Shown here: positions 49,127-57,366 of the stretch, in pieces | Position numbering within the stretch: position 1 is the stretch's first letter | Layout of the letters: each line of letters starts with the position of its first letter | Source of the DNA: Paraglaciecola sp. T6c | GTDB taxonomy: Bacteria; Pseudomonadota; Gammaproteobacteria; Enterobacterales; Alteromonadaceae | Length of the DNA stretch: 64,000 nucleotides | Reading direction: 5' to 3' | Assembly: GCF_000014225.1 (NCBI RefSeq) | Contig: NC_008228.1 | Span: 3,224,001 to 3,288,000 of the forward strand | Program-made: the position numbers and the translations under genes | The notes under the pieces: generated by a model | The model's input: the letters and a program-made list of their open reading frames with translations, nothing else | What the model was told of the DNA's origin: nothing | Databases searched by the model: none

Positions 49127-50032
49127 TTACACATCACAGATATGAATTGCTTCGCGTAACGATTCGATTTTGCCTGCTTTAGTCTCAGCAGCAGGTATAA
49201 ACTCCTGAGCAAGATAACCGGTAAAGCCCACATCTTTAATTGCACGAGCAATCGCTGGATAGTAAAGCTCTTGGTTATCTCCAATTTCATGACGACCCGG
49301 CACACCTGCAGTGTGGTAGTGGCCAAAATATTGATGATTATCTTGAATGGTGCGAATGATATCGCCTTCATTCACTTGCATATGGTAGATGTCGTAAAGC
49401 AGCTTAAAATTTTCTGAGCCAAGGGCTTTACATAGATCCACGCCCCATTTCGAGCTGTCAGCCATATAATCTGGGTGATCAACCTTGCTGTTAAACAACT
49501 CCATTTGTATTACCACACCTTTTTGCTCAGCATAAGGCAAAATACGTTTAAGACCTGCCACTGCATTTTTAAGGCCCTGCTCTTTACTCATACCTCTGGC
49601 ATTGCCGCTGAAACAAATGAGGTTTTTGTACCCCGCCTGTGCCACTAAATCGATATGTTTTAGATAACGCTTTTCAAGCTCATCATGAAATTCAGGGTGA
49701 ATAAAGCCATCGACTAAGTTCAGCTCAGCTCCATTACACATTGATGAGTCGATACCGTAGCGCTTGAGTATTGGCCAGCCTTCTGGGCCAATGAGATCGA
49801 TGGCTGAAAAGCCCAACGATTTAACCACTTGGCAAAGCTCTTCAATAGATAATTCTCCGTATGTCCAGCGCGCAACCGAGTGATTAATATTGCCTTTAAA
49901 TTTCGAAGTAGTTTGTTGACTTCCACTTTGTGACGCCTGGCTTGATGCACAGCCACTGACCATTGTACTTGCTGCCAACGCGGCACTACTAAGTGCCATA
50001 CCTTTAAGCATATTGCGACGTGAGTTACTCAT
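49127..50032 (-). CDS. sugar isomerase/epimerase-like TIM barrel, Tat lipoprotein
   Basis: Protein of 301 residues of the xylose isomerase-like TIM-barrel family, near hydroxypyruvate isomerase. The start at 50032 is chosen because a Tat motif (SRRNMLKG) and lipobox (MVSGC, Cys28) follow at once; a frame to 50083 exists. Metal-ligand segments include QMELFNS, LYDIYHMQ, FGHYHTAGVPGRHE and LAQEFIP. Its likely site is the periplasmic side of a membrane. In the 3-keto glycoside setting it may be an epimerase, isomerase or hydratase for the keto sugar. The start overlaps the MFS gene end by eight bases. Confidence 0.85.
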   Translation of the reverse strand: MSNSRRNMLKGMALSSAALAASTMVSGCASSQASQSGSQQTTSKFKGNINHSVARWTYGELSIEELCQVVKSLGFSAIDLIGPEGWPILKRYGIDSSMCNGAELNLVDGFIHPEFHDELEKRYLKHIDLVAQAGYKNLICFSGNARGMSKEQGLKNAVAGLKRILPYAEQKGVVIQMELFNSKVDHPDYMADSSKWGVDLCKALGSENFKLLYDIYHMQVNEGDIIRTIQDNHQYFGHYHTAGVPGRHEIGDNQELYYPAIARAIKDVGFTGYLAQEFIPAAETKAGKIESLREAIHICDV

Positions 50033-51245
50033 TACCTGACACCTTTTCGTCCTTAAACGTGAACATGAAAATAACAAACACACCTAAGGCGAACGCCGCA
50101 GGGAACAACCAGATATCAAGCCAAGAGTGGCCGGCTGCGGTGGTGTATTTATCGGTTATTTGCCCGGCGACCCAAAAGCCAATCAGCATACCCACACCGT
50201 ATGTGGCTAAGGTAATCAGGCCCTGAGCGGCGCTTTTCACTTTTTCTCCTGCTTTTGAATCAGTGTAGATTTGTCCTGAAACAAAAAAGAAGTCGTAACA
50301 GATACCGTGCAATGCGATACCCACGAGCAGTAATGCAACTCCGCCAGCTGCATCGCCGTAAGCAAATAATGCATAACGCACTACCCAAGCGAGCATGCCG
50401 ATGAGCAAAGTGATTTTGATGCCGAAGCGGTTTAAGAATACTGGCAGGGCTAGCATGAATAACACTTCAGACACTTGGCCTAAGGTCATCTTGCCCGTTG
50501 CGTTGTCCACGCCGATTTCAGTTAAGAACGGGTTGGCATTTTGGTAATAAAACGCTAAAGGAATACAAATTAACACTGAAGATAAAAAGAACACTAAGAA
50601 GTTTCTGTCTTTTAGCAGTGCCAGTGCATCAAGGCCCAGCACCTCTTTTAGCCCAACCTGCTCCCCGGCGCTTTTTGGCGGTGTTTTTGGCAAAGTAAAG
50701 CTAAACAAACCGAGTATCAAAGATGCGCCTGCACACAATAAGAACGTATTGCGTAACATGCCCTCTTCGATAGCCTGTTTCGAATCCCATGAGAATGCAT
50801 AGCTGATGGCTAAGCCGGCGACAATCCAGCCCACTGTGCCCCACACGCGAATTTTACCAAATTGCTTCGATGGGTTATCCATTTGTGCGAATGACACAGA
50901 GTTAACCAGCGCTAAGGTCGGCATGTAGGCGATCATGTAACCCAAAACAAGTGGGTAGAACGCATCAAAGTCAGGCGCCTGATACAAGCAATACATCAAC
51001 ACTGCGCCAATGAGATGCAATACACCTAAAATACGCTCTGCGTTAAAGTACCTATCTGCAATAAGGCCAATCACAAATGGCGCGATAATCGCCCCCCACG
51101 ATTGAGTAGAAAAGGCCATGCCTATTTCACCGCCAGTGGCTTGCAACGTATTAGCCAAGAATGTGCCTAAGGTAACAAACCAGCCCCCCCAGATAAAAAA
51201 CTGCAGAAACATCATCACGCTTAATCGCGTTGTTATCGTATTCAT
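50025..51245 (-). CDS. MFS transporter, NupG/nucleoside-H+ symporter family
   Basis: Twelve-TM protein of 406 residues. Features such as MMFLQFFIWGGWFVTLGTFL at the N-terminus, GLIADRYF in loop 2-3 and GKIRVWGTVGWIVAGL are typical of the NHS (NupG/XapB) family and of sugar-linked relatives. The operon suggests uptake of a sugar or keto-sugar product rather than a nucleoside. It overlaps the lipoprotein isomerase gene. Confidence 0.82.
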   Translation of the reverse strand: MNTITTRLSVMMFLQFFIWGGWFVTLGTFLANTLQATGGEIGMAFSTQSWGAIIAPFVIGLIADRYFNAERILGVLHLIGAVLMYCLYQAPDFDAFYPLVLGYMIAYMPTLALVNSVSFAQMDNPSKQFGKIRVWGTVGWIVAGLAISYAFSWDSKQAIEEGMLRNTFLLCAGASLILGLFSFTLPKTPPKSAGEQVGLKEVLGLDALALLKDRNFLVFFLSSVLICIPLAFYYQNANPFLTEIGVDNATGKMTLGQVSEVLFMLALPVFLNRFGIKITLLIGMLAWVVRYALFAYGDAAGGVALLLVGIALHGICYDFFFVSGQIYTDSKAGEKVKSAAQGLITLATYGVGMLIGFWVAGQITDKYTTAAGHSWLDIWLFPAAFALGVFVIFMFTFKDEKVSGNE

Positions 51246-51367
51246 TTTCTAACCCTTGATTATGGCACTGGCAAGCATGCGTCCGCACCGTCTCATCATT
51301 TTTATTGCTTCACTTAAAGGCCCTAAGCTAATTAAGGCACTGAGCCAATTTGTGCAGCGTTTAAGCT

Positions 51368-52420
51368 TTACAGCCCCAATATTCTGCGATTGCGCTGCTC
51401 GTCACTCACTGCACCAGCAAAATCATCAAACGCGCGCCCTGCGGGGGTAATAATATGGCTTGCGATAAACGGCGCACCTTCAGCGGCCCCTTGGTTTGAG
51501 TCTTTTAAACAGCATTCCCATTCCAAAATGGCCCAGCCATCAAACCCATACTGGGTTAGTTTGCTAAATATTCCTTTAAAGTCGACTTGGCCGTCGCCCA
51601 ATGAACGAAAACGGCCTGGGCGTTCCTTCCAGTCTTGATAACCTCCGTAAACACCAGAACGCCCATTAGGATTAAATTCGGCATCCTTTACATGGAACAT
51701 CTTAATGCGCTCATGATACAAATCGATGAATTGTAGGTAATCAAGCTGTTGTAAAACAAAGTGGCTCGGGTCAAACAAAATATTCGCTCTGGGGTGGCCA
51801 TTAACGGCATCCAAAAACAATTCGAATGACGCCCCATCGTGTAAATCCTCACCGGGGTGAATTTCATAACAGACGTCCACGCCCGCCTCATCAAACGCAT
51901 CTAAAATAGGTAACCAACGTTTTGCCAGCTCAGCAAAACCTTGCTCAACTAAGCCCGCAGGGCGCTGTGGCCAGGGATATGCTAAATGCCATAAAAACGC
52001 ACCTGAAAACGTGGCATGCGCTGTTAAGCCAAGGCGTTGGCTTGCCTTTGCGGCCCATTTCATTTGTTGTATTGCCCACTCGGTGCGCTCGGCGGGTTTG
52101 CCCCGCAGCGCTTCAGGGGCGAAGTTATCGAAAAGTTCATCATATGCTGGGTGCACAGCCACTAGCTGGCCTTGTAAATGCGTAGAAAGTTCTGTGATCT
52201 GCACGCCCGCTTTGTTACAAATCGCCATCACCTCATCACAGTACTCTTGGCTATTCGCTGCGCGCTCCAAATCGAATATTGCTGTATCGCCAGTGGGAAC
52301 TTGAATTCCTTTATATCCCAACGAGGCTGCCCATGTAGCAATCGAATCCAAACTGTTGAAAGGCGCTTCATCACTCATAAACTGGGCTAAAAATACTCCG
52401 GGGCCTTTAATAGCAGGCAT
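51368..52420 (-). CDS. sugar phosphate isomerase/epimerase family protein (cytosolic)
   Basis: TIM-barrel protein of 350 residues without a signal peptide. Metal-site segments are CYEIHPGEDLHDG, NILFDPSHFVLQ, MFHVKDAEF and AILEWECC. Proteins of this kind usually pair with Gfo/Idh/MocA oxidoreductases in sugar or inositol pathways, and its upstream neighbour is one. It should act on the imported product in the cytosol; the exact reaction is unknown. Confidence 0.85.
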   Translation of the reverse strand: MPAIKGPGVFLAQFMSDEAPFNSLDSIATWAASLGYKGIQVPTGDTAIFDLERAANSQEYCDEVMAICNKAGVQITELSTHLQGQLVAVHPAYDELFDNFAPEALRGKPAERTEWAIQQMKWAAKASQRLGLTAHATFSGAFLWHLAYPWPQRPAGLVEQGFAELAKRWLPILDAFDEAGVDVCYEIHPGEDLHDGASFELFLDAVNGHPRANILFDPSHFVLQQLDYLQFIDLYHERIKMFHVKDAEFNPNGRSGVYGGYQDWKERPGRFRSLGDGQVDFKGIFSKLTQYGFDGWAILEWECCLKDSNQGAAEGAPFIASHIITPAGRAFDDFAGAVSDEQRNRRILGL

Positions 52421-52574
52421 AATCTTCTCCTTAACTGGTGCGCTTGGGTAAACCGCCGAGCGGCTTACGTGTTAATCACTTGTTCGTGACGTAACAGACT
52501 CATTTGTTTGCTTTTTGTGCATTCTTTTTCGCGCGAGCTTTTCCCGTGATCTTTTTCGCGCGATCTTTAACGGT

Positions 52575-53762
52575 TTATTCAGCGCTTGGCACAGCATGCC
52601 ATTTGGTTTCACTGTCACTACTGGCTAACATGGCATCGATAAACGCCATTCCTCTTATCCCTGAATCAATCCCAGGTACACCAGCGGCTTTTCCAAGCTC
52701 ATTGGCATTCTTTGATGCTGTACCTGCATCTGCTGCTTTCACTGCTTTGCCAAAATAGCGGTACAAGTTAGCCATTGCCTCTAAGTAGCCCTCAGGGTGA
52801 CCCGCTGGTGTGCGGCAACGCTCTGATGCTTCTTGGCACAAGCCGGGTTGCCCCATGCCTGCTCGTAACACCTGAAACGGCTGGCCTAGTGGGCGATAAA
52901 TAACCGAGTTGGGCTCCATTTGTTGCCACTCGAGCCCACCTTTATCACCGTAGACCCGAATTTTTAGCGCGTTCTCTTCACCAGCACACACTTGACTTGC
53001 GATCAACACACCGCTTGCTCCACCATCTGTACGAATAAGTGCAGCGCCGTCATCATCTAGCCTACGCCCATCTACATGGGTATTTAAATCGGCGCAAAGC
53101 GACGTCACTTGTTGCTGCAACACAAACTCCACCAGCCCGAAAGCATGGGTACCGATATCGCCCATACAGCCGCTGCCACCAGATTGCGCAGGATCCGTAC
53201 GCCACGAGGCTTGTTTGTTGTGGCTTTCTTCATCGGCTGACAACCAACCTTGAGGATACTCAACGTAGACTTTTCGAATGTTACCCAGTGCGCCACTGCC
53301 CACCATATGCTGTGCTTGCCACACCATGGGATAGCCCAAGTACGTGTGTGCAAGGCCATACAACACCGAGCTTTTCTTCAATGCCGTTTTTAAATTACTT
53401 GCTTCTTCGAGCGAAATAGCAGCGGGCTTCTCACAAAATACATGAAACCCAGCTTCAATCGCCGCGATTGAAATTGGCACATGTAAATGATTAGGGGTCA
53501 CTATGATGAGCACTTGCATGCGTTCATTTTCTGGTAATGCTTGCTCGGCTTTTAATAGCGCCTCCCAGCTGGAATAAACGCGGTTATCATCTAACCCCAG
53601 TGCGTCTGCAGTGCGCTGGTTATTGCCTTCGTCACGGCTAAATGCACCGCACACCAATTCTATTTGACCATCAAGGGCCAAGGCATGGCGATGAACCGCG
53701 CCAATGAATGCGCCTTCACCACCGCCCACCATACCCATTCGAACTTTGTTCATTTTTGCCAC
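52575..53762 (-). CDS. Gfo/Idh/MocA-family NAD(P)-dependent oxidoreductase
   Basis: Oxidoreductase of 395 residues. The Rossmann motif is GMVGGGEGAFIG, the family signature is FCEKP, and the catalytic-domain segment is GGSGCMGDIGTHAFGL with the conserved Asp and His. It should oxidise or reduce a hydroxyl or keto group of a sugar in the cytosol, possibly the reverse of the periplasmic oxidation. It is the first gene of the seven-gene operon, with the start at 53762 or three codons later. A LacI-type operator lies 63 bp upstream. Past the stop, the same frame stays open for 24 basic codons. Confidence 0.9.
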   Translation of the reverse strand: MAKMNKVRMGMVGGGEGAFIGAVHRHALALDGQIELVCGAFSRDEGNNQRTADALGLDDNRVYSSWEALLKAEQALPENERMQVLIIVTPNHLHVPISIAAIEAGFHVFCEKPAAISLEEASNLKTALKKSSVLYGLAHTYLGYPMVWQAQHMVGSGALGNIRKVYVEYPQGWLSADEESHNKQASWRTDPAQSGGSGCMGDIGTHAFGLVEFVLQQQVTSLCADLNTHVDGRRLDDDGAALIRTDGGASGVLIASQVCAGEENALKIRVYGDKGGLEWQQMEPNSVIYRPLGQPFQVLRAGMGQPGLCQEASERCRTPAGHPEGYLEAMANLYRYFGKAVKAADAGTASKNANELGKAAGVPGIDSGIRGMAFIDAMLASSDSETKWHAVPSAE

Positions 53763-53824
53763 GTAATCGTTCCTATGCTATTGAGGCGCACGGCCAATTG
53801 TTACACAAATGTATAATATCGTTA

Positions 53825-53844
53825 AAATGTAACGGGTTTCATTT
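53825..53844. promoter_or_regulatory. candidate LacI operator upstream of the Gfo/Idh operon
   Basis: The 20-mer aaatgtaacgggtttcattt matches the reverse complement of the site at 53986 at 16 of 20 positions. Both are pseudo-palindromes with AAATG arms. It lies upstream of the operon start and faces the divergent LacI gene. Confidence 0.6.
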
Positions 53845-53985
53845 GGTCATGTCAACTGTAATTAGCCATTAGTATGATAATTTATCGCTTTAAGTAAATT
53901 TTTCGTTGCAAAAACGTACTCAAAATCGCTCCTATTGAATAATATAGCTAGATTTTTAATTTTCCTGCGGTATTATTTTTACATT

Positions 53986-54005
53986 AAATGCTAACGGTTA
54001 CATTT
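53986..54005. promoter_or_regulatory. candidate LacI operator upstream of the divergent LacI gene
   Basis: The 20-mer aaatgctaacggttacattt is an imperfect palindrome with a central CG, 53 bp before the LacI start. With the site at 53825 it suggests joint control of both directions by this LacI protein. Confidence 0.6.
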
Positions 54006-54057
54006 TGACTTTATGTATGAAATAACGTCACTGTGAAAAATACAACGACAGGTTTCT

Positions 54058-55065
54058 ATGAGTAATATTAGGCAAGTGGCTAATTTAGCAGGTGTGTCGG
54101 TGGCAACAGTCTCTAGGGCATTGCAGCAGCCGGAGCGCGTGTCACCAAAAACGCGTAATAAAGTTATGCTTGCCGTAAACGAAGTGGGTTACAAACCGAA
54201 TCTGATGGCGGTCAAGTTCCGCTCAGGTAAAACACATAGTTTGGTAGCACTGGTACCTACGGTAGCAAACGTCTTTTTTGCTCGCGTGATAAGTGGAATG
54301 CAGATAGCGGCCGCCCAGCGTGGTTATACCATTTTACTTGCTAACACACTGGGCGATGAAACCATAGAGGCAAACTACGCAAAAATGGTGCAAACCTCTC
54401 AGGCTGATGGGCTCATTCAATTAAGAGCGCATAATCCCTTTGATGCATCGATCAACAAGCCCAACGAATTACTGCCCATGGTCAACGCGTGCGAGGTCAT
54501 GCACGACATTAACTGCCCTGTTGTTACGTTAGATAACCGCGCAGCGGCTAAAGCCATGACGATGCATTTAATTGAGCAAGGTCATAAACGTATCGCACTC
54601 ATCAAAGGCCCTCAATCAAGCCCACTGACGCGCGAGCGCTTGGCAGGTTATGGCGATGCGCTAACCGAGGCAGGTTTGAAATTTGATGATTCCCTGCTCT
54701 ATCCAGGTGACTTTACCTTGCAATCCGGACATGACGCAGCCACTAAAATCATTGCCAGTGAGCACCGCCCAAGTGCGGTATTTTGTGAAAATGACGAAAC
54801 CGCCATTGGGGCAATGCAGTGTTTTAAACAAGCGGGACTGCGAATTCCCCAAGATATTTCCATTGCGGGGTTTGATGATATTTCATTTTCTGCATTTTGC
54901 GATCCCCCGCTGACCACTATCGCTCAGCCAGCAGAAGAGTTTGGCCAAAGTGCGGTGTCATTATTGATTGATTTACTCGAAGGCAAGATCACCAAAGCGC
55001 CAAAAGTCATCATGCCATTTGAATTAATTGTGCGCGCTAGTACGGGCCCAGCGCCGACGCTTTAG
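54058..55065 (+). CDS. LacI-family regulator of the Gfo/Idh operon
   Basis: Regulator of 335 residues with an N-terminal HTH (MSNIRQVANLAGVSVATVSR) and a sugar-binding core ending in ISIAGFDDISFSAF. It is divergent from the seven-gene operon, with two matching operator candidates between. A sugar or 3-keto intermediate is the likely inducer, which is inference. Its sequence is less like the pair at 39-42 kb than those are to each other. Confidence 0.92.
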   Translation: MSNIRQVANLAGVSVATVSRALQQPERVSPKTRNKVMLAVNEVGYKPNLMAVKFRSGKTHSLVALVPTVANVFFARVISGMQIAAAQRGYTILLANTLGDETIEANYAKMVQTSQADGLIQLRAHNPFDASINKPNELLPMVNACEVMHDINCPVVTLDNRAAAKAMTMHLIEQGHKRIALIKGPQSSPLTRERLAGYGDALTEAGLKFDDSLLYPGDFTLQSGHDAATKIIASEHRPSAVFCENDETAIGAMQCFKQAGLRIPQDISIAGFDDISFSAFCDPPLTTIAQPAEEFGQSAVSLLIDLLEGKITKAPKVIMPFELIVRASTGPAPTL

Positions 55066-55113
55066 TCGACTCGCTGAGACGCATAACACACGCACCCACT
55101 CGGAGAAAAAACC

Positions 55114-56016
55114 ATGAAAGATTTCGCCCACAGCTCAGTCTGTGAACAAACATCTCGCTTTGATTTAGCCCATCAAGACAGTCGCAGACGTTTCGTTAAA
55201 CTCAGTGCAGCGGCTCTGGGCCTAGCAGCCATGCCTGGTTCTATTGCATTTGCCGCCAATATGCTAACGACCCCAGCGGCAGTTGGGCTACAACTGTACA
55301 CCCTGCGAGATATGATGGCAGTTAGCGTGCCCGCCACACTAAAGTTAGTCGCTGCTGTAGGTTACAAAGAACTAGAGTTTGCTGGTTATTTCAATCACAA
55401 ACCCAGTGAAATCAAGACAATCCTAAACAATGAAGGTTTAAGCGCTCCTTCTGCTCATATTGGGCTCACTGCATTTGATGGTGGCATCGATAAAGTGATT
55501 GATCATGCCCTAGAAGTGGGTCATCAATACATTGTAATTCCGTATTTGACCGAAGAACAAAGAGGCACGGGCATAGACGTGTACAAAAAGCTCGCTGAGC
55601 GTTGCAACGTGATCGGCGAGGCATGCAACAAAACGGGCTTACAACTGGCTTATCATAATCACGCTTTCGAGTTTGAAATGCGTGACGGTCAGTTACCGTA
55701 CGATGTACTGCTTAACGAAACGGATAAAAATTTAATGGCTATGGAAATGGATTTATTTTGGATGTTTAAAGCCAAACAAGATCCCCTCGCTTACTTTAAG
55801 CAACACCCAGGGCGCTTTAAACTATGGCATGTAAAAGATATGGATGAAGCAGGAAACTTTGCCGATGTGGGCACAGGAACAATAGACTTTGCGCCTATCT
55901 TCGCCCAATCTGCGCTTTCTGGTGTTCAACACAGATTTGTTGAACGCGATAAAACAGACGACAAATTGAAAACTATCCAGCAAGGGTACAAAGCCATGTC
56001 TACGCTATTGGCCTAG
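55114..56016 (+). CDS. sugar isomerase/epimerase-like TIM barrel, Tat-exported
   Basis: Protein of 300 residues. A Tat signal (DSRRRFVKLSAAALGLAA, cut near AFA) is followed by a xylose isomerase-like TIM barrel with LAYHNHAFEFE, MEMDLFWMFKA, LWHVKDMD and the C-terminal FVERDKT. It lies 48 bp after the LacI gene in the same direction and is the third enzyme of this fold in the locus, the second with a Tat signal. A periplasmic step on a keto sugar is likely. Confidence 0.87.
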   Translation: MKDFAHSSVCEQTSRFDLAHQDSRRRFVKLSAAALGLAAMPGSIAFAANMLTTPAAVGLQLYTLRDMMAVSVPATLKLVAAVGYKELEFAGYFNHKPSEIKTILNNEGLSAPSAHIGLTAFDGGIDKVIDHALEVGHQYIVIPYLTEEQRGTGIDVYKKLAERCNVIGEACNKTGLQLAYHNHAFEFEMRDGQLPYDVLLNETDKNLMAMEMDLFWMFKAKQDPLAYFKQHPGRFKLWHVKDMDEAGNFADVGTGTIDFAPIFAQSALSGVQHRFVERDKTDDKLKTIQQGYKAMSTLLA

Positions 56017-56101
56017 ACGACAAGCATTGGTCTACACTATAAAGGTTAAGTTTTTACTGATAAATATTTTACCTTTAGTTGTGAACCTCCTCAGTTTAAT
56101 T

Positions 56102-56139
56102 AAAAAGTCGCACAGCCCGCACGCTGAGTGACTTTTTTA
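56102..56139. terminator. bidirectional terminator between isomerase and GntR genes
   Basis: An A-run, a stem (aaaaagtcgca...tgactttttt with inner cagc / gctg) and a T-run. It sits between convergent genes and can serve both. Confidence 0.75.
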
Positions 56140-56153
56140 TTGATTGAAAAAAG

Positions 56154-56840
56154 TTAACGTACTTGGTATCGAGACCAATATCGGCCACTGCTGGCGATAT
56201 GCGCTTTCAACGTTTTTAAGGTTTTTGCTACCTCTCTTTCTTCGAGAGCCTGAAGCAATGCTTTATGCTCAGCAATACTTTGTTCAATACGCCGAGAGCT
56301 CAATGTCAGGCTTCCATGGGCAACATGTAAAATGAGCCTATTACGTCGCCAGATTTCCACTGCATTCTTATTGTAATGGTCTTTATACATAAGCCAATGA
56401 AACTGCGTGTCTAAATGTCGAAACACACCATGAGGTGGCTCAGCAAGCGACGTAAGCTTTTCCATTTCAAATAAAACATTTTCAAGTTCATGACGCTGCT
56501 CATCAATATGCTCTTCAACAAACCACTCCATTAGGTAGGGGTCGAGCAGTTGCAGCACCTCAAATACATCGCGTGTATCACTTGCGGTGAAAGTTGAGAC
56601 ACTGGCACCTGAGTTTGGCGCAACGTTAACAAACCCCTCTCCTTGCAATTGCTTTAATGCCTCTCTAACTGGGTTGATACTGGTGCTATAACGTTGGGCC
56701 AATTGCGTCGTCACTAAACGCTCACCACTGACGAAAACCGCATTGATAATGTCGCTTAAAATGTTGGCGTAAACACCGGCCTGATCTGTGAGCAAGGGGG
56801 AAGTTAACACGTGTTTTGGTGACAAACTATTTTTGTTCAT
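56154..56840 (-). CDS. GntR-family regulator (FadR/FCD subfamily)
   Basis: Regulator of 228 residues: winged HTH at ~10-90 (RYSTSINPVREALKQLQGEGFV) and an alpha-helical FCD ligand domain after ~95. FCD proteins often sense sugar acids or carboxylates bound through a metal. It is divergent from the TonB receptor and sulfatase genes, which it probably controls, perhaps through the palindrome at 57191. Confidence 0.9.
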   Translation of the reverse strand: MNKNSLSPKHVLTSPLLTDQAGVYANILSDIINAVFVSGERLVTTQLAQRYSTSINPVREALKQLQGEGFVNVAPNSGASVSTFTASDTRDVFEVLQLLDPYLMEWFVEEHIDEQRHELENVLFEMEKLTSLAEPPHGVFRHLDTQFHWLMYKDHYNKNAVEIWRRNRLILHVAHGSLTLSSRRIEQSIAEHKALLQALEEREVAKTLKTLKAHIASSGRYWSRYQVR

Positions 56841-57366
56841 TTGGCTCTATTGTGTCTGATGTGGTAACGGGGCTTATCTCTTTCTGGCACTCGCCGCTGT
56901 CTTCTGTGCTCTTGCACATAACGCGTTATTTTCGGGTCGCGGGATATTATTAACGCTTAATATACTCTTATCTTAGCGCGCTACCTAAACGTTTAACATC
57001 TCAATTTTTTATAAATGCTTAATACCCACTCCAGTCAATAATTCACCATTTAGCAAAGATTTAAAGAAACTTAATCACGTTAAATAGCCCCCCCCACAAA
57101 AAAAAATTACACATAATTCTTTTTATTTAGCACATAAAAATTCAACAAATTGTATTGAGCTTGTTAAAACAATGTGCAATTATCCACCACAATTGTTAAC
57201 AATTAATTGTTGCAATGAGTGGTATTTCTCCCAAAAATTAGTACATAAATCGACAAAGACAACTGAACTTCGATTCCAAAGAGTAAGCGAGACAAGCGAA
57301 ATCAAGCTGACTCATGAAATACCAAAATGGTACTCAGATACAATACGGACAATAAGGTAGAAACGC
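56841..57366. promoter_or_regulatory. 526-bp divergent regulatory region, GntR / TonB receptor
   Basis: AT-rich region with no supported ORF; a 62-codon frame at 57172-57360 has no family features. A perfect 14-bp palindrome (AATTGTTAACAATT) lies at 57191-57204 and is the best operator candidate. A run of eight C at 57088-57095, followed closely by nine A, lies further upstream. AAGG about nine bases before 57367 serves the receptor gene. Confidence 0.5.

Noticed and set aside
57172-57360. 62-codon ORF directly upstream of the TonB receptor
   Set aside because: No ribosome site, no recognisable domain, odd composition, and it overlaps the palindrome and promoter area.
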